Below, piece by piece: positions 23,486-31,991 of a stretch of 32,534 nucleotides of DNA. Origin of the DNA: Patescibacteria group bacterium (GTDB lineage Bacteria; Patescibacteriota; Minisyncoccia; GCA-002772825); assembly GCA_024654625.1 (NCBI GenBank), contig JANLHB010000006.1:1-32534 (forward strand). Reading direction: 5' to 3'. The notes under the pieces were generated by a model. That model saw nothing but the letters and a program-made list of their open reading frames with translations, made no database searches and was not told the origin of the DNA. The first letter of the stretch is position 1. Every line of letters begins with the position of its first letter. Position numbers and translations under genes: made by a program.

Positions 23486-23494
23486 TGTTAAAAT
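23486..23494 (+). promoter_or_regulatory. Extended -10 of dnaB-recR
   Basis: TGTTAAAAT (extended -10 form) ending 6 nt before the ATG at 23501. Confidence 0.5.
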
Positions 23495-23500
23495 CCTACT

Positions 23501-24859
23501 ATGACAAATGAATCTAATACTCAATCAGGCGCCGTCCGTATACCCCCTCATAGTCTTGATGCGGAGAAGTCTGTCCTCGGCTCTATAATGCTTGATAGTG
23601 AAGCTATGCACGATGTGGCTGATCTTCTCTCGGAAGAAGATTTCTATCACGAGAAGAATAAGATAATTTATAGGACAATGTTTGAACTTTTTCAGAATCA
23701 TGATCCGATAGATTTTTTATTCGTATCCAACCGTCTTAAAGAGCAAAAAGTACTGGATGAAATAGGAGGAAATGGCTACCTGACAGATCTCGTTAATTCT
23801 GTACCGTCCGCTTCAAATGCCAAGTACTATGCCGAAATAGTTCATAGGAAAAGAATTCTCCGAGACCTTATCGGCGCTTCCCATCATATATCAGGACTTG
23901 GTTATGATGAAAATGAAGATATTGATATCTTGCTTGATCAAGCCGAGAAGAAGATTTTTGATATATCTCAGACTTCAAACAGTAAAAATTTTGTATCTAT
24001 AAAAGATGCTCTTGATGAAGCATGGGAAAGGATTGATAAACTGCATAAGTCTAAAGACGAAATCCGCGGAATACCTACTGGTTTCCGCGACCTTGATAAT
24101 CTTCTTGCCGGTTTTCAAAAATCAGACCTTATCATTCTTGCCGCCAGGCCTTCTCATGGTAAAACATCTCTTGCCTTAGACTTAGCAAGAGGCGTAGCTA
24201 TAAAGCACAATATCCCTGTCGGAATATTCTCTCTTGAGATGAGTGTTGGGCAATTAGCCGATCGTATGCTTGCTTCTGAAGCGCATGTAGATTCTTGGAA
24301 ACTAAGGACAGGACGCATCACAAGCGAAGATGAATTCATAAGGATACGGGATGCTATGGACAGGCTTTCCAAGGCTCCAATCTTCATAGATGATGACGCC
24401 TCAAATAATATTATAAAGATGAGATCTTCTGCAAGGAGAATTCAAAGTCAGCATGGCTTGGGACTTATCATTGTAGATTATCTCCAACTGATGTCCCCTC
24501 GCAAACATACCGACTCTATGGTCCAGCAGATTACTGAGATATCCCGCTCCCTTAAACAGCTTGCTCGCGAGCTTGATGTGCCCGTCCTTGCCCTTTCTCA
24601 ACTCTCAAGGTCTGTAGAACAGCGCGGAGGAGTGCCCCGTCTCTCTGACTTGCGTGATTCAGGCTCAATAGAACAAGACGCCGATGTCGTGATGTTTATC
24701 TATCGTGAAGATAAATACAGAGAGACCGAGAAGAAAAATATAGCCCAGATTATGATTGAAAAGCATAGAAACGGCCCGACTGGAAGTGTAGAATTATATT
24801 TTAATGAGCAGAAAGTAAGTTTCTCAACAATAGAGAAAGGCGATTTCGGCAGTATATAA
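23501..24859 (+). CDS. dnaB: Replicative DNA helicase
   Basis: 452 aa DnaB. The N-terminal helical domain starts with PPHSLDAEKSVLGSIMLD (residues 16-33). The RecA-like motor has Walker A ARPSHGKTS at 215-223, Walker B in LIIVDYLQLM, H4 loop residues near LKQLARELDVPVLALSQLSR, and the arginine-finger region RGGVPRLSDLRDSGSIEQDAD. No intein interrupts the P-loop. It unwinds DNA at the fork and works with the DnaG encoded at 10177-11910. recR starts 5 nt after the stop. Confidence 0.97.
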   Translation: MTNESNTQSGAVRIPPHSLDAEKSVLGSIMLDSEAMHDVADLLSEEDFYHEKNKIIYRTMFELFQNHDPIDFLFVSNRLKEQKVLDEIGGNGYLTDLVNSVPSASNAKYYAEIVHRKRILRDLIGASHHISGLGYDENEDIDILLDQAEKKIFDISQTSNSKNFVSIKDALDEAWERIDKLHKSKDEIRGIPTGFRDLDNLLAGFQKSDLIILAARPSHGKTSLALDLARGVAIKHNIPVGIFSLEMSVGQLADRMLASEAHVDSWKLRTGRITSEDEFIRIRDAMDRLSKAPIFIDDDASNNIIKMRSSARRIQSQHGLGLIIVDYLQLMSPRKHTDSMVQQITEISRSLKQLARELDVPVLALSQLSRSVEQRGGVPRLSDLRDSGSIEQDADVVMFIYREDKYRETEKKNIAQIMIEKHRNGPTGSVELYFNEQKVSFSTIEKGDFGSI

Positions 24860-24864
24860 AAATA

Positions 24865-25500
24865 ATGTCTCAAAATATATTAGAAAAAATAGCGGAATAT
24901 TTTCTAAAATTTCCGGGTATCGGCCCAAAACAAGCGCGCAGGTTTGCTTACTTTCTATCTGCGACTGATGAGAAATTCGTTAAAGAGCTCTCAACACTTT
25001 TACTGAATTTAAAAAAAAGCGTCAAGAAATGCTCGGAATGCTTTCGTTTTTTTGAACATAAAGAAGACACTGCGGATATATGCAAAATTTGCGCTGACTC
25101 ATCAAGAGACAATTCATTACTTCTTGTAGTAGAGAAAGATGTGGATTTTGAAAATATAGAGAGGGCGCATATCTACAATGGCCTCTACTTTATCCTAGGC
25201 GGAATTATCCCGCTTGCTGAAGCAGAACCTACTTCTAAAATACACGCCAAGGAATTGTTTAATGTAGTGCAGAAGAAAGCTAAACTTCCGGAAGAATCAA
25301 ATCTGCGCGAAATAATAATAGCTACTAGTGCCACTATTGAAGGAGAAAACACTGTTCAATATATCAAAAAGATACTTGAACCTCTTGCCTCTCGCTTTAA
25401 TATCAAGATAAGCGTTCTTGGACGAGGACTCTCTACCGGCACAGAACTTGAATATTCAGACTCAAATACTCTCTCAAGCGCCCTTAAAAATAGAGGATAA
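24865..25500 (+). CDS. recR: Recombination mediator RecR
   Basis: 211 aa. The N-terminal helix-hairpin-helix reads FPGIGPKQARRFAYFL (residues 16-31). The zinc finger uses C56, C59, C73 and C76 (KCSECFRFF, DICKICAD). The TOPRIM domain follows (LLLVVEKDVDFENIE and YFILGGIIPLAEAEP), with the typical T-E-L-E-Y-S/A-D end (GTELEYSD). RecR forms the ring that loads RecA with RecO/RecF. It has no SD and sits 5 nt after dnaB, so it is translationally coupled. Confidence 0.95.
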   Translation: MSQNILEKIAEYFLKFPGIGPKQARRFAYFLSATDEKFVKELSTLLLNLKKSVKKCSECFRFFEHKEDTADICKICADSSRDNSLLLVVEKDVDFENIERAHIYNGLYFILGGIIPLAEAEPTSKIHAKELFNVVQKKAKLPEESNLREIIIATSATIEGENTVQYIKKILEPLASRFNIKISVLGRGLSTGTELEYSDSNTLSSALKNRG

Positions 25501-25539
25501 AATAATAAAAACGGCTCAATTTGAGCCGTTTTTATTATT
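25501..25539. terminator. Bidirectional terminator between recR and rplU
   Basis: A perfect palindrome with 19-bp arms (arm AATAATAAAAACGGCTCAA, one central T) sits directly between the two stop codons. A-rich and T-rich arm ends supply U-tracts on both strands. The stem core ACGGCTCAA is shared with other intergenic palindromes in the window. Confidence 0.9.
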
Positions 25540-25849
25540 TTATCTCTCCTATCTTAACTTTAGAGAAGTGCTGTTTGTGCCCTTTCTTTTTCATCTGGCG
25601 AGTTTTTGATTTATATCGTATGACAGTTACTTTCTTATTTCTTCCATTTCCTTCGTGAGTGGCTTCTATAGATGCTTTCTCTATAAAAGGCGCGCCGATA
25701 GTAATGCCATTGTCGTCGCCCATAAGAAGAACTTCGTTAAAAACAACCTTACTGCCTTTTTCAAGTTCCGGCAATTTCTCCACTTTCAAAACAGACCCTG
25801 ACTCAACAAGATACTGTTTGCCACCCGTTTTTATAACTGCAAATTTCAT
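25535..25849 (-). CDS. rplU: 50S ribosomal protein bL21
   Basis: 104 aa. It starts MKFAVIKTGGKQYLV and follows the bL21 pattern: VEKLPELEKGSKVVFNEVLLMGD, a glycine-rich loop, then VIRYKSKTRQMKKKGHKQHFSKVKIGEI at the C-terminus, where family members have K-R-R-K-x-x-x-K-x-x-G-H-R-Q. Binds 23S rRNA. In most bacteria rpmA (bL27) follows; here the gene stands alone between recR and an SD-type accessory unit. TATAAG lies 5 nt before the ATG. Confidence 0.95.
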   Translation of the reverse strand: MKFAVIKTGGKQYLVESGSVLKVEKLPELEKGSKVVFNEVLLMGDDNGITIGAPFIEKASIEATHEGNGRNKKVTVIRYKSKTRQMKKKGHKQHFSKVKIGEIK

Positions 25850-25950
25850 ATTAGCTTATATCTTATATAATTTACCCGAAAAAGGCAAGCCCATATATTC
25901 GTCTGTTACTGCAAAGACACAAAGGGTCATTTTTTTAGGTGATTTTAGGT

Positions 25951-25988
25951 GAAAATAAAAAGGCGTCGTGATTTCTCACGACGCCTTT
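25951..25988 (-). terminator. Terminator of 260-aa membrane protein gene
   Basis: Perfect 13-bp stem (arm AAAGGCGTCGTGA, 25959-25971) with a 4-nt loop. On the minus strand it is followed by TTTTTATTTTC. Confidence 0.9.
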
Positions 25989-26007
25989 AATCAAAAAGAT
26001 ATCTCCA

Positions 26008-26790
26008 TTACTTCTTTTCTTCTACTGTTCTTGTTTTGGAAAATGCATGATTCAGTATGTTTGCCGTAAGGTACGATATGGCGCCTATGGATATGATGAA
26101 AAACACATATACAAGTAGCGCCTTGTCGGTCGACAAATGGGCATACGAGCCCATATCCGCGTTACCCCAAGAAAAGAATATGCCTCCCCACCAGCCATAT
26201 CTCCAATGAAGCTTCTGCCCGAAAATCGTACCTGCCAGTCCTATTACAATAAGGCCGATTACATATCCGGCAGTTGTTGAATATTTGCCTATTGTCAGCC
26301 CCACGGCTATTGTAAAGACCACGGAGACGAAAATAGCTCCGTAACACAAGAAAAGATCTTTTTTATTACCTTCTCCTTGTTCAATCAAACTGATCAACAG
26401 TATGCCTATAAATGACATCGCAAACATAAGGATAAACTTATACATGCTTTTTTCTTTTATATCAATCTCAGTGCTTTTTTCTCCCCATCCATCTTTCTTG
26501 CCGTAAGAGATGATTCTGTCTGTGCGAGTATAACGCGTGTCTACTGGGAAACCGAAATCCCAGTAAGTGTAGTTTCTGTCGCCTTTGACAGTGTACAGAG
26601 CAATCTCTCCGTTAAAGAGTTTCAATGATTCCTCTGCAGGTATCCCGTCAGGGACACCGCTTGAAAGGATTCTCTTTTCATACGCCACCAGTACTCCGTC
26701 TTCTATCTCTACATATGCATGGCTTTTTTCCAACGCAAAAGACAAAAGAAATGCAACAAGAAGAACCAGCACTAAGATTATCTTTTTCAC
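26008..26790 (-). CDS. Hypothetical secreted/membrane protein, 260 aa, SD type
   Basis: I do not recognise the family. The start is GTG at 26790, with AGGGGG seven bases upstream. A signal peptide (KKIILVLVLLVAFLLSFAL, cleavage near S-H-A) precedes an extracytoplasmic domain of ~90 residues containing TVKGDRNYTYWDFGFPVDTR. About five hydrophobic helices follow from residue ~108, with a Trp-rich stretch between them (LHWRYGWWGGIFFSWG), and a basic/acidic tail. It could be a small sensor or channel-like protein, but nothing in the sequence decides this. Single-gene unit with its own strong terminator. Confidence 0.75.
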   Translation of the reverse strand: MKKIILVLVLLVAFLLSFALEKSHAYVEIEDGVLVAYEKRILSSGVPDGIPAEESLKLFNGEIALYTVKGDRNYTYWDFGFPVDTRYTRTDRIISYGKKDGWGEKSTEIDIKEKSMYKFILMFAMSFIGILLISLIEQGEGNKKDLFLCYGAIFVSVVFTIAVGLTIGKYSTTAGYVIGLIVIGLAGTIFGQKLHWRYGWWGGIFFSWGNADMGSYAHLSTDKALLVYVFFIISIGAISYLTANILNHAFSKTRTVEEKK

Positions 26791-26853
26791 AGAGATACCC
26801 CCTTTTTTTAATTGAGAAGTTTAGTTTTTAAAGGTCTTTATATACTCAGTTTA

Positions 26854-26874
26854 TGTCAACGTGCCACGTTGACA
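26854..26874. repeat. Palindrome upstream of 260-aa gene
   Basis: TGTCAACGT and ACGTTGACA are perfect 9-bp arms around GCC. It lies 64 nt before the GTG start and could act as an operator or as one of the dispersed triloop hairpins. Confidence 0.5.
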
Positions 26875-26960
26875 TCAGTTGAACAAAGTAATAAATCTCC
26901 CGAGATGATACTACACGCACAATGATTAGTCAAATATTTGTCTTGAATTCGCCTCTGAAG

Positions 26961-26979
26961 TGCAACACTAAGTGTTGCA
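26961..26979. repeat. Palindrome with IS30-end-like word
   Basis: TGCAACACT and AGTGTTGCA around one A. The reverse-complement context AGTGTTGCACTT is identical to 12 bases near the IS30-like end at the window start (71-82), so it may be a relic of an insertion end. Confidence 0.45.
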
Positions 26980-27035
26980 AATAATTCATAATCCACCTGA
27001 AAAAATGCGAGCCTTCGGCGGTAGTGGAATAACGC

Positions 27036-28100
27036 CTACTCCTCCACATCCGGCTTATCAAGCATCATATTCTCTACCCCCACCGCTTCACCAGATATAC
27101 GAAGTATATCCTTATCCACTTTCTTGAGTTCTTTACTTGCGGTGTTATAAGCATTTACGCTTGTGGAAAGCGAATTGCCAAGTTTTGCCATATATTGGTC
27201 ATATTTTGAAAGATGACTCCCCAGTTCGCCTACCCGTTTGATAATATCTTTCGCAGTCTCTTCTATCTGCATAGCCTTAAGCCCTTGCAGGACTGTTTGG
27301 AGATAGGCCAGGAATGATGTCGGAGAGACAATAATCACTTTGTACTTGCTTGCCGCGCGCTGGATTAGATTCTCCGTATCGTCCGTCACCATACCAATCT
27401 TATTTACGAGTAAGTCATAGTAGATAGCCTCGTGCGGTATAAACATAAAAGCAAACTCCATTGTCCCCTCTCCTGGGCGAATATATTTTCCTGTCTCTTG
27501 AATACGCATCTTCAGGTCGTTCATAAATACTTTTTCAAGACGCTCTTTCTCAAGCGGATCACGCGCTTCAACTAGGCGATTATAATTTTCAAGGGAGAAT
27601 TTTGAGTCAATAGGGATGATTTTATCTTTCACAAACACTACCGCGTCCACTATCTCGCCATTTTTAAAAGGATACTGCATTTGGTAATTTCCCGGCGGAA
27701 GCACATTTTTCAAAAGTGTCTCTAAGTAATATTCACCGAGGACTCCTCTTTGCTTTGGATTCTTTAATATGTCTTGCAGGTTCTTAAGCTGGTCGGCAAA
27801 GTTTACTACCTGTTTGTTTGTCTCATCAAGCTTTACCAGTCGCTCTGTCACGTCGCGTATTATCTTGGCGCTTTCTCCAAATTGCCTATGGATAGCCTCT
27901 GAAGTATTCTTCGTTGACTCGCTAAGTTTGGTATCAAGGGTGCTTCTTATCTCTCGTAGTTGTTCCTGCATCAAAAGCATGCTGCGGTCGTCTTTCTCGT
28001 TGGCTCCCATCACTTTTTTAAACGATAAAAACCAAGCGATAAGTCCGCCGATTATAGCGCCTGCCACTAAAGAAATTAATATAAAAAGCAATATATTCAT
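27036..28100 (-). CDS. rmuC: DNA recombination protein RmuC
   Basis: 354 aa. An N-terminal membrane helix (residues 3-25) is followed by a coiled-coil (LREIRSTLDTKLSESTKNTSEAI). The RmuC nuclease-like domain then has the family blocks KQRGVLGEYYLETLL, GEIVDAVVFVKDKIIPIDSKF, EFAFMFIPHEAIYYDLL and VIIVSPTSFLAYLQTV. RmuC proteins are linked to limiting inversions at short inverted repeats, which is relevant in a genome segment so rich in palindromes. TATAAT lies 6 nt before the ATG. The gap to the next gene's stop is 14 nt, and the promoter sits in that gap. Confidence 0.93.
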   Translation of the reverse strand: MNILLFILISLVAGAIIGGLIAWFLSFKKVMGANEKDDRSMLLMQEQLREIRSTLDTKLSESTKNTSEAIHRQFGESAKIIRDVTERLVKLDETNKQVVNFADQLKNLQDILKNPKQRGVLGEYYLETLLKNVLPPGNYQMQYPFKNGEIVDAVVFVKDKIIPIDSKFSLENYNRLVEARDPLEKERLEKVFMNDLKMRIQETGKYIRPGEGTMEFAFMFIPHEAIYYDLLVNKIGMVTDDTENLIQRAASKYKVIIVSPTSFLAYLQTVLQGLKAMQIEETAKDIIKRVGELGSHLSKYDQYMAKLGNSLSTSVNAYNTASKELKKVDKDILRISGEAVGVENMMLDKPDVEE

Positions 28101-28106
28101 AAGATT

Positions 28107-28112
28107 ATTATA
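28107..28112 (-). promoter_or_regulatory. -10 box of rmuC
   Basis: TATAAT on the minus strand, 6 nt before the ATG at 28100, inside the 14-nt gap after the preceding gene. Confidence 0.55.
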
Positions 28113-28114
28113 AT

Positions 28115-29062
28115 TTAAACTAAATACTGAGTCGCCAGAAAGACAACGTAAGCCAATATTAACACAAATCCTTCTCTTCTTGAAATAATCGATCGGGAAT
28201 AAGCGAAGAAATTAAACAAGACGAAACCGATAAAAAGAAAAATGACGGCAATAGTAAATCTAAACTCCGGCACAAAATAGATAGGTCTTATGAGCGCCAT
28301 CGTGCCAATGATAAAAGTTGCTGTAAAGGCGATACTGCCAAGGGCATTACCAAGAGTCATTGAAGAGTGATCCATAAATGAAGCCTTTATACCAAAAGCC
28401 AGTTCTGGCAAAGCTGTTCCCGCTGAAATAAAGATAAGCCCGAAAAAAACGAGGGGTAAATTTATGTTTGTAGCAATTATCTTCCCCGACCACACCAAGA
28501 AGAATGAGCTTATCATAAGAAGTAAAATACCTAAGGCAAATTTCCAGAAGTGTTTAAATGTCTTTAATACATTTTCGTGGTTAAATTTAACGCCGTTTAA
28601 AATCTTACTGAAATACTCTTTCTCACCCAAGAGCCTAAAGACATATATAAGGAAGGAGAAAATAAGCACCAGTCCATCGCCTCTTGAGATGATTCCGTCT
28701 GATACGAGAAGAATAGGCAAGAAGGCCAAGAGAGATATCAGCCAGAAATTCTCTCTAGAAATTTTACTTTCAATTTTTATTTCTTTGGAGAATATGGCTA
28801 CTGCGCCTATCACTACCATCACATTTATAATATTAGCGCCGATAATATTGCCGAAAGAGAGTTCCGGCGCGCCTTGAACAGTAGATGATATGCCTATAAA
28901 AAATTCCGGTATGGAAGTGGCAAAACTCATAAGGATAAAAGCGATAGCGTATTCTGAGAGTCCCATTAGTCTTGAGAGGTATGTGAGAGAGCTTACAAGC
29001 ATGGAGCCGGAACGCGCTATAAGAAAGAAAGAGCAGAGAAATATTATTATATATATAAGCAT
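28115..29062 (-). CDS. CaCA-family sodium/calcium-type cation exchanger
   Basis: 315 aa with about ten membrane helices in two homologous halves. Each half carries an alpha-repeat of the Ca2+:cation antiporter family: SFATSIPEFFIGISS then GNIIGANIINV in the first, and GTALPELAFGIKAS then GNALGSIAFTATFI in the second. The Glu in each S/T-x-P-E motif and the G-N-x-x-G-(A/S) turn form the ion-binding site. It is similar in layout to E. coli YrbG. It probably exports Ca2+ against Na+ or H+. It lies between rmuC and a P-type cation ATPase gene, with its own TAAAAT box 6 nt before the ATG. Confidence 0.93.
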   Translation of the reverse strand: MLIYIIIFLCSFFLIARSGSMLVSSLTYLSRLMGLSEYAIAFILMSFATSIPEFFIGISSTVQGAPELSFGNIIGANIINVMVVIGAVAIFSKEIKIESKISRENFWLISLLAFLPILLVSDGIISRGDGLVLIFSFLIYVFRLLGEKEYFSKILNGVKFNHENVLKTFKHFWKFALGILLLMISSFFLVWSGKIIATNINLPLVFFGLIFISAGTALPELAFGIKASFMDHSSMTLGNALGSIAFTATFIIGTMALIRPIYFVPEFRFTIAVIFLFIGFVLFNFFAYSRSIISRREGFVLILAYVVFLATQYLV

Positions 29063-29068
29063 ATTAAA

Positions 29069-29074
29069 ATTTTA
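29069..29074 (-). promoter_or_regulatory. -10 box of CaCA exchanger
   Basis: TAAAAT preceded by TGA (extended -10), 6 nt before the ATG at 29062, within the 20-nt gap after the ATPase stop. Confidence 0.5.
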
Positions 29075-29082
29075 TCATAATC

Positions 29083-31803
29083 CTAAGCGGAAGCCAGTTT
29101 GTGTGATTTTAATTTTCGCGGTATTCCAAATATCAAATATTTAGCAATTTCTATAGATATAAGATTGAAAAGTCCAATACCGAGAATAAGCAATAATTCA
29201 TATCCGGATAGTTTTGTTAGGGAAAGGAGTTTTTGAAGTGGCGGGAAGAATAGTGCTGTAAGTAGAGCGATCGCGCTTGTAAAAAAAGCGAGGACCAAGT
29301 ATTTGTTTGAGAAAATGTCTATCCGCCATATTGGTGCGCTTAAGTTCTTAAGGGAGAAAGTAAAGAAAATTGAGTCTATAGAAAGTCCGGCAAACATTAT
29401 CGTCCTCACTTCTTCTATGGGTAAGCCTAAGGATAAAAGTGTCAAATATAAAACCATAAGGAACGGAGCCGTTACCAAAGATATGGTGAAGATAAGTATT
29501 TTGATATCCTTGGTGAGTATATTACTGCTTGTTTTGTTAATTACTTGTCTTTGCATAAGACCATCTTCTTTTGGCTCAAACGCGAAAGCGAAATTCATAA
29601 ATCCTTCTTCTATAATGTTGGTCCACAGTATCTGGACAGGCAATATTGGCAGAGGTAAACCGGCAGACAAAGACACGCCGACAACAATCAATTCGCTAAA
29701 GCCGGTTGACAGAAGATATGTAACTATTTTTTTCAAATTACTGACGATTCTCCTTCCCTCCTCTATGGCAGAAACTATGATACTAAAGTTATTATCAAGA
29801 AGCACGAGGTCGGAAGCTTCTTTGGCAATCTCTGTACCGGAGCCTAAGGCCACTCCAATATCAGCATTTGAGAGAGCTGGCGCGTCGTTCACTCCGTCTC
29901 CTGTCATAGCTACTATCTCGCCATTTTTCTGCAAGGCCTGAGCTATCCTAAGCTTCTGATACGGAAGAACTCGGGCAAACACAGACACTTCTCCTACAAG
30001 TTTCCTTAATTCTTTTTCATCTAAATTGTCTATTTCAAAGCCTTCCATTGTTCTGCCAGACTTCGTAATTCCGGCCTCTTCGGCAATTTTCTCAGCTGTC
30101 ACTTTGTGGTCGCCGGTTACCATTATCGTTCTTATCCCCGCTTCTCTGGCTATTTTTATAGAATCTTTTACATCTACCCTAATAGGATCATGAAAGGCGA
30201 TGAAGCCAACAAATACAAAGTCGGTGTTTTTAGCTCCACCTTGAGCTTGGGCAGACTTACTCACTTCTTTCATTAGGTCACTACACTCATTAAAATCCTT
30301 CCACTTGCCATCTTTATAAGACACGGCGATAAGGCGCATACCCGCATTTGTCTTTTCCGAATAAGCTTTTTCCAATAAATTTTTCTCGGCTTTTGTCATC
30401 TTTGAAACCTCGCCGTTGTTGTAGACCATATTTGAAATAGCAAGCACTAGCTCGGGAGAACCTTTGAGGTAGATGCGATTATCGTTACCCTTTGCCTTAT
30501 TCATTGAAGCGGAAAATCTGTTCTTTGCGTCAAAAGGTATAAAATCAAGCCTCATAGAATCATCAGAAGATGAATCTGACAGATTTCCAGATTCTATCCG
30601 TGCCAAAAGGATAGCCCTATCCATCGCTTCACCGCGAACCACCCATTCTTCAAAAACAGCTTTTGGATTCTCTATAAAAGCGTCTCCTGAGAGCATCGCC
30701 ATCTCAAGTACGTTTTTTTTATCTGAATCTTTAGAATGGATATCTTTTGAATCAGAGAGCGACGAAAATGTGATAATGTCTGAAACTTGCATTTTCGCTT
30801 GAGTCAGAGTACCTGTCTTATCTGTTAAAATAATAGTCGCGCTTCCCAAGGTTTCCGCTGCTGATAAGTGCTTAACTAGTCCGCCTTTCGTTAATATCCT
30901 CCCCATACTTAAGGCCAATACGACTGTCACAGCTATAGGTAAGCCCTCAGGTATGGCCGCTACAGCTATCGCTACCGAAAGGAGAAACATCTCCGTAAGA
31001 GGTTCTCCTTTTAATAAACCGATAGTAAAAATGATCACAAGAGTAAAAAATATAATTACGCTTAACACTCGCGCTAACTTAGAGATATTTTTTTGAAAAG
31101 GAGTCTGCACTTCTCCTTCGTTTACCATATCGGCAATCTTGCCTATTTCCGTCTTCATCCCCGTCCTTACCACGACAGCTTTTCCCCAGCCTGAAGCGAT
31201 AAGAGTGCCTGACCAGAGCATGTTTGTCATTTCTGGTATTCTTATATCAGGGGCTAAGTTCGATTCTTCCTTTTGCACGGATCCCCATTCCCCTGTAAGA
31301 GCTGACTCATTAGACTCAAGATTCTTTGATTCTATTATCCTTGCATCAGCCGGTATAATATCGCCTGCTTTTACCAAGATAATATCCCCGGGCACAATTT
31401 CGCTTGATGCTATTACCCTCTTTCCTTCATCTCTTAGAACAGTAGCCCATCTTTTCTGAGATGAAGCCAGTTCGGAAAATGTTTTTCCGGCCTTTCCTTC
31501 TTGAAATACGCCGATAGATGTGTTGATAACAGCCGCCGCAAATATAACAAAAGAATCGGCAAATTCCCCAAGGATGACGGCTATAATACCGGCAACGATA
31601 AGCACTAAAGCAAGAGGACTTTTAATTTGAGACCAAAGAAGCTTTATAAAACGAAATCCTTTCGGCGGTTTAAGCGTGTTACTGCCAAAACTTCTCCTAC
31701 TTAGATGCACCTGCTCATCACTAAGGCCTTTTTCTATGTCTGTTTCTAATTCTTCTATTATTTTTTTAAGCTCAATAGCTTGCCATTCTTTTTCCTTCGT
31801 CAT
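29083..31803 (-). CDS. P2-type cation-transporting ATPase (Ca2+-like)
   Basis: 906 aa. In order: the N-terminal cation-ATPase domain (SDEQVHLSRRSFGSNTL), actuator loop A-L-T-G-E-W at 168-173, PEGLP in M4 at 285-289, phosphorylation site DKTGTLT at 328-334, nucleotide-binding region (LKGSPELVL), MVTGDHKVTAEKIAEEAGI, hinge MTGDGVNDAPALSNADIGVA, and six C-terminal helices. P-E-G-L-P and the full-length C-terminal domain favour a SERCA/PMR1-type Ca2+ or Mn2+ pump. The usual T-G-E-S is T-G-E-W here, unusual next to a motif that drives dephosphorylation. TATAAT lies 9 nt before the ATG at 31803. Confidence 0.95.
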   Translation of the reverse strand: MTKEKEWQAIELKKIIEELETDIEKGLSDEQVHLSRRSFGSNTLKPPKGFRFIKLLWSQIKSPLALVLIVAGIIAVILGEFADSFVIFAAAVINTSIGVFQEGKAGKTFSELASSQKRWATVLRDEGKRVIASSEIVPGDIILVKAGDIIPADARIIESKNLESNESALTGEWGSVQKEESNLAPDIRIPEMTNMLWSGTLIASGWGKAVVVRTGMKTEIGKIADMVNEGEVQTPFQKNISKLARVLSVIIFFTLVIIFTIGLLKGEPLTEMFLLSVAIAVAAIPEGLPIAVTVVLALSMGRILTKGGLVKHLSAAETLGSATIILTDKTGTLTQAKMQVSDIITFSSLSDSKDIHSKDSDKKNVLEMAMLSGDAFIENPKAVFEEWVVRGEAMDRAILLARIESGNLSDSSSDDSMRLDFIPFDAKNRFSASMNKAKGNDNRIYLKGSPELVLAISNMVYNNGEVSKMTKAEKNLLEKAYSEKTNAGMRLIAVSYKDGKWKDFNECSDLMKEVSKSAQAQGGAKNTDFVFVGFIAFHDPIRVDVKDSIKIAREAGIRTIMVTGDHKVTAEKIAEEAGITKSGRTMEGFEIDNLDEKELRKLVGEVSVFARVLPYQKLRIAQALQKNGEIVAMTGDGVNDAPALSNADIGVALGSGTEIAKEASDLVLLDNNFSIIVSAIEEGRRIVSNLKKIVTYLLSTGFSELIVVGVSLSAGLPLPILPVQILWTNIIEEGFMNFAFAFEPKEDGLMQRQVINKTSSNILTKDIKILIFTISLVTAPFLMVLYLTLLSLGLPIEEVRTIMFAGLSIDSIFFTFSLKNLSAPIWRIDIFSNKYLVLAFFTSAIALLTALFFPPLQKLLSLTKLSGYELLLILGIGLFNLISIEIAKYLIFGIPRKLKSHKLASA

Positions 31804-31812
31804 ATTGGGGTA

Positions 31813-31818
31813 ATTATA
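31813..31818 (-). promoter_or_regulatory. -10 box of P-type ATPase gene
   Basis: TATAAT preceded by TGT (extended -10), 9 nt before the ATG at 31803. Confidence 0.5.
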
Positions 31819-31878
31819 ACATAAAGATCAAATCCCCTCCTGGTCGTTATACACAAGCCTTTCAAAAAAGTTCAAAAA

Positions 31879-31918
31879 GGTCTCACCTTTTTAGGATACG
31901 CCTATCAAAAGGTGAGTC
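31879..31918. repeat. Hairpin between ATPase and 62-aa gene
   Basis: CTCACCTTTT (31882-31891) and AAAAGGTGAG (31907-31916) are perfect 10-bp arms; after one mismatched pair the stem extends by GG/CC. It lies upstream of the ATPase -10 and downstream of the terminator of the 62-aa gene. Confidence 0.5.
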
Positions 31919-31934
31919 CTTTATGTTTTTAATC

Positions 31935-31970
31935 AAAAAAATCCCGTGGCTTTTAAAAAGCCACGGGATT
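31935..31970 (-). terminator. Terminator of 62-aa gene
   Basis: Nearly perfect stem of about 15 bp (arm AATCCCGTGGCTTTT, 31940-31954) with a minimal loop, followed on the minus strand by TTTTTTGATT. It begins 21 nt after the stop codon. Confidence 0.9.
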
Positions 31971-31991
31971 AAATTCGCTAACTATCTACGA

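Noticed and set aside
27008-27035. Terminator after rmuC
   Set aside because: Only a 3-bp GCC-GAA-GGC stem precedes the T-run; too weak to call.
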